A DNA stretch of 36,357 nt, from NCBI GenBank assembly GCA_020532545.1, contig JAJBAW010000025.1, positions 1 through 36,357 on the forward strand, read 5' to 3'. This document shows positions 34,872-36,357 of the stretch, one piece after another; position 1 is the stretch's first letter, and each line of letters starts with the position of its first letter. The translations under genes and the position numbers were made by a program. The DNA comes from Candidatus Cloacimonadota bacterium. GTDB taxonomy: Bacteria; Cloacimonadota; Cloacimonadia; Cloacimonadales; Cloacimonadaceae. The notes beneath the pieces were generated by a model, which did not search any database, was not told the origin of the DNA, and saw only the letters and a program-made list of their open reading frames with translations.

Positions 34872-36142
34872 AAATCAAAGATATCGAAAAATACATCCGT
34901 AAACACACTAATGCCGATGACTTTAGCTGCTCCATCAGTGAGGACGAATCTCATGAAACCCGCTTTGCCCAAAATAGCATCACCCAGCACATTGCGGGCC
35001 CGAAATTGGACATTTACCTGGAGCTGTCCTTTGGCGAAAAAAGTGGCTCGTGCAGCGTAAATCAGGCCGATGAAGCCAGCCTGGACTTTCTCATCAAAAC
35101 CGCCGAAGACATTGCCTGTCTGGCACCTGCAGATCCGGAGCACATGCCTTCCACCGGCCCGGCAAAGCTGCCTGAGGTGCAAAACTGCGCTGAAGCCACA
35201 ATGAAGCTGAAGCCCAAAGCCATGGTGGAGATCGTGCAAAAGAGCATCGACAAAGCCATCGCCATGGATGCCCTGGTCTCCGGAATGTGCGAAAAGCACC
35301 TGATGAAAAACTGGAAATTCTCCAAGAATGGCTTTGAAGGCTGCAATGAAAGCACCAGCTTTGGTCACTCTATGACGCTGAAAAAAGGCGAAGTGGAAAC
35401 CAAGGTGAGCTATGAAGCCAAGGACTATGCACCCTTTGATCTGGACACAGAATTTGCCCGCCTCCAGGCTCAGGCCGAAGCACTGGCCGGCATGCAGAGT
35501 TTTGAGGCGCAAAAGATCGCTGTGATCCTGCGTCCTGAAGCCTTGCAAGAGCTGATCTGGTATCTCACCTGGATGATGAACCGCAGGCAAAGCGACGAAG
35601 GTTTCACCGCCTTCACCGGTCAATTGGGCAAGAAGTTTATGGGCGATAAATTCAGCCTGTATTCCACCCTGAAGCAGCCGACTATCTCAGCTTTTCCCTT
35701 CAGTTCGGAAGGACTGCCCAGCCAGGAAACTGCCTGGGTAAAAAACGGTGTGCTCAAAAACATGCCGGTAAATCGCTATTGGGCCCAAAAAGTGGGTTGT
35801 GAGCCGCAGCATATCTTCAATATGTACATTCCTGGTGGAAAAATCAGCGAGGAAGAGATGATGAAGATGGTGCCTAGAGGGCTGATCATCAACCGCTTCT
35901 GGTACATTCGCACCGTGGACATGAAGGCGGGTGAACTTACCGGAATGACGCGTGACGGAGTCCTGTATTTTGAAGGTGGCAAAGTGAAGCATGCAGTGAA
36001 TAATCTCCGCTTTAATGAGATCCCTCACGACATGACGCGGCGCATTTTAGCACTAGGAAAAGAAAAGCTCGTTTCGCCTGCTTCCATCGTGCCTACAGCC
36101 CTAGTCGATGGCTTCAATTTCGTAGATAAAACGTCTTTCTGA
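34868..36142 (+). CDS. tldE: TldE/PmbA, partner subunit of TldD
   Basis: Protein of 424 residues, PmbA/TldE-like. Seen: an N-terminal domain parallel to TldD's, no HExxH zinc motif (expected, since TldE is the non-catalytic partner), FTGQLGKKFMGDKFSLYSTL near 240-265, FSSEGLPSQETAWVKNGVLKN and the closing TRDGVLYFEGGKVKHAVNNLRFNEIP region. Translationally coupled to tldD through ATGA; TGGGAGG lies just upstream within tldD. Gene order TldD then TldE fits the heterodimer. Also known as pmbA. Confidence 0.94.
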   Translation: MKIKDIEKYIRKHTNADDFSCSISEDESHETRFAQNSITQHIAGPKLDIYLELSFGEKSGSCSVNQADEASLDFLIKTAEDIACLAPADPEHMPSTGPAKLPEVQNCAEATMKLKPKAMVEIVQKSIDKAIAMDALVSGMCEKHLMKNWKFSKNGFEGCNESTSFGHSMTLKKGEVETKVSYEAKDYAPFDLDTEFARLQAQAEALAGMQSFEAQKIAVILRPEALQELIWYLTWMMNRRQSDEGFTAFTGQLGKKFMGDKFSLYSTLKQPTISAFPFSSEGLPSQETAWVKNGVLKNMPVNRYWAQKVGCEPQHIFNMYIPGGKISEEEMMKMVPRGLIINRFWYIRTVDMKAGELTGMTRDGVLYFEGGKVKHAVNNLRFNEIPHDMTRRILALGKEKLVSPASIVPTALVDGFNFVDKTSF

Positions 36143-36152
36143 AAAATAAGTA

Positions 36153-36182
36153 TTGACAGAAATTTGAATACTGAAAGATAGT
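36153..36182 (+). promoter_or_regulatory. Candidate promoter for the zinc-ribbon gene
   Basis: TTGACA at 36153-36158 and GATAGT at 36177-36182, 18 bases apart, about 100 bases before the next start codon. The -35 is exact; the -10 is weak. Confidence 0.35.
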
Positions 36183-36280
36183 AACAATAGAAGCGATTCA
36201 ACATTCCCAAAGTGCCGATTCCTTGTTTTCCGGGACAGCCCAAAGAATGTTCGATCCCGAAAAAACACAGGAGAAACACA

Positions 36281-36357
36281 ATGCCAGACAAAACTATTAT
36301 CTGCCGTGACTGTAACAAAGAGTTCATATTCACCGAAGGTGAACAGGAATTCTACCA
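36281..36357 (+). CDS. Zinc-ribbon protein (zf-trcl type), cut by window end
   Basis: Only the first 25 residues are present. They read MPDKTIICRDCNKEFIFTEG followed by EQEFY, which matches the start of small zinc-ribbon proteins (probable zinc-binding domain, PF13451) with the first CxxC pair (C8, C11). CAGGAGAAACACA precedes the ATG. The partner cysteines would lie beyond the window. Function of the family is not established. Confidence 0.75.
   Translation, partial: MPDKTIICRDCNKEFIFTEGEQEFY

Noticed and set aside
33429-36142. RiPP biosynthetic cluster built on TldD/TldE
   Set aside because: No precursor peptide, modification enzyme or exporter is visible around the pair.

Overview
The window is a bacterial chromosomal segment from an uncultured lineage, most likely Cloacimonadota (Candidatus Cloacimonas relatives) or a neighbouring FCB-group phylum. 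This is inferred from a secreted LamG protein with a signal peptide and a C-terminal NPFNPST / FlgD-like sorting tail, tldD-tldE and acetate kinase genes with moderate-GC codon use, and intergenic low-complexity repeats of the ATTCTCCATTCTC and ACACGGATTT type. No rRNA, tRNA or CRISPR array was seen.

Layout. (1) 0.2-5.1 kb, minus strand: sbcD-sbcC, the Mre11/Rad50-type nuclease pair; its upstream region holds a degenerate TTAGGGTCA repeat whose copies sit at multiples of about 10.5 bases. (2) 5.35-7.0 kb, minus strand: an overlapping AAA ATPase / small TOPRIM-like pair resembling OLD- or Rlo-type defence modules. (3) 7.0-8.36 kb: no intact gene, but a pair of 31-base inverted repeats about 750 bases apart (IS256-like ends without a transposase), a third copy of the end, a strong hairpin and a frameshifted regulator-like remnant. 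(4) 8.36-24.0 kb, plus strand: a nearly uninterrupted defence operon. Its backbone is a SNF2-family helicase, a large beta-class N4/N6 DNA methylase and a type III Res-like helicase with a degenerate PD-(D/E)XK tail. An AAA ATPase + DUF4276 pair is embedded between methylase and Res-like helicase. A SIR2-HerA pair and an unfamiliar HExxH protein follow. From memory, the backbone matches the helicase-methylase-ATPase (Hma) type defined in PADLOC work, where embedded accessory genes were also noted. (5) 24.25-27.4 kb, minus strand: an ADP-ribose macrodomain protein with an in-frame HTH-like tail beyond its stop, then the LamG secreted protein, then repeats. (6) 27.5-36.1 kb, plus strand: ackA, a hybrid histidine kinase, an S4 RNA-binding protein and a membrane metallopeptidase in one run, then an array of 19-base tandem repeats, a terminator, and tldD-tldE. 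The window ends inside a small zinc-ribbon gene.

How the parts fit. The methylase presumably marks self DNA while the two helicases translocate on or restrict foreign DNA. SIR2-HerA is a known anti-phage architecture in which SIR2 depletes NAD+. The AAA/TOPRIM-like pairs look like independent plug-in modules. Base composition supports modular assembly: SNF2, the two ends of the methylase and the Res-like gene are about 48-52% GC in sampled lines, whereas the methylase core, the AAA-DUF4276 pair and the SIR2-HerA-HExxH block are about 30-38%. The most notable points are the mosaic methylase whose catalytic core appears to have been exchanged, and the third HExxH gene attached to SIR2-HerA.
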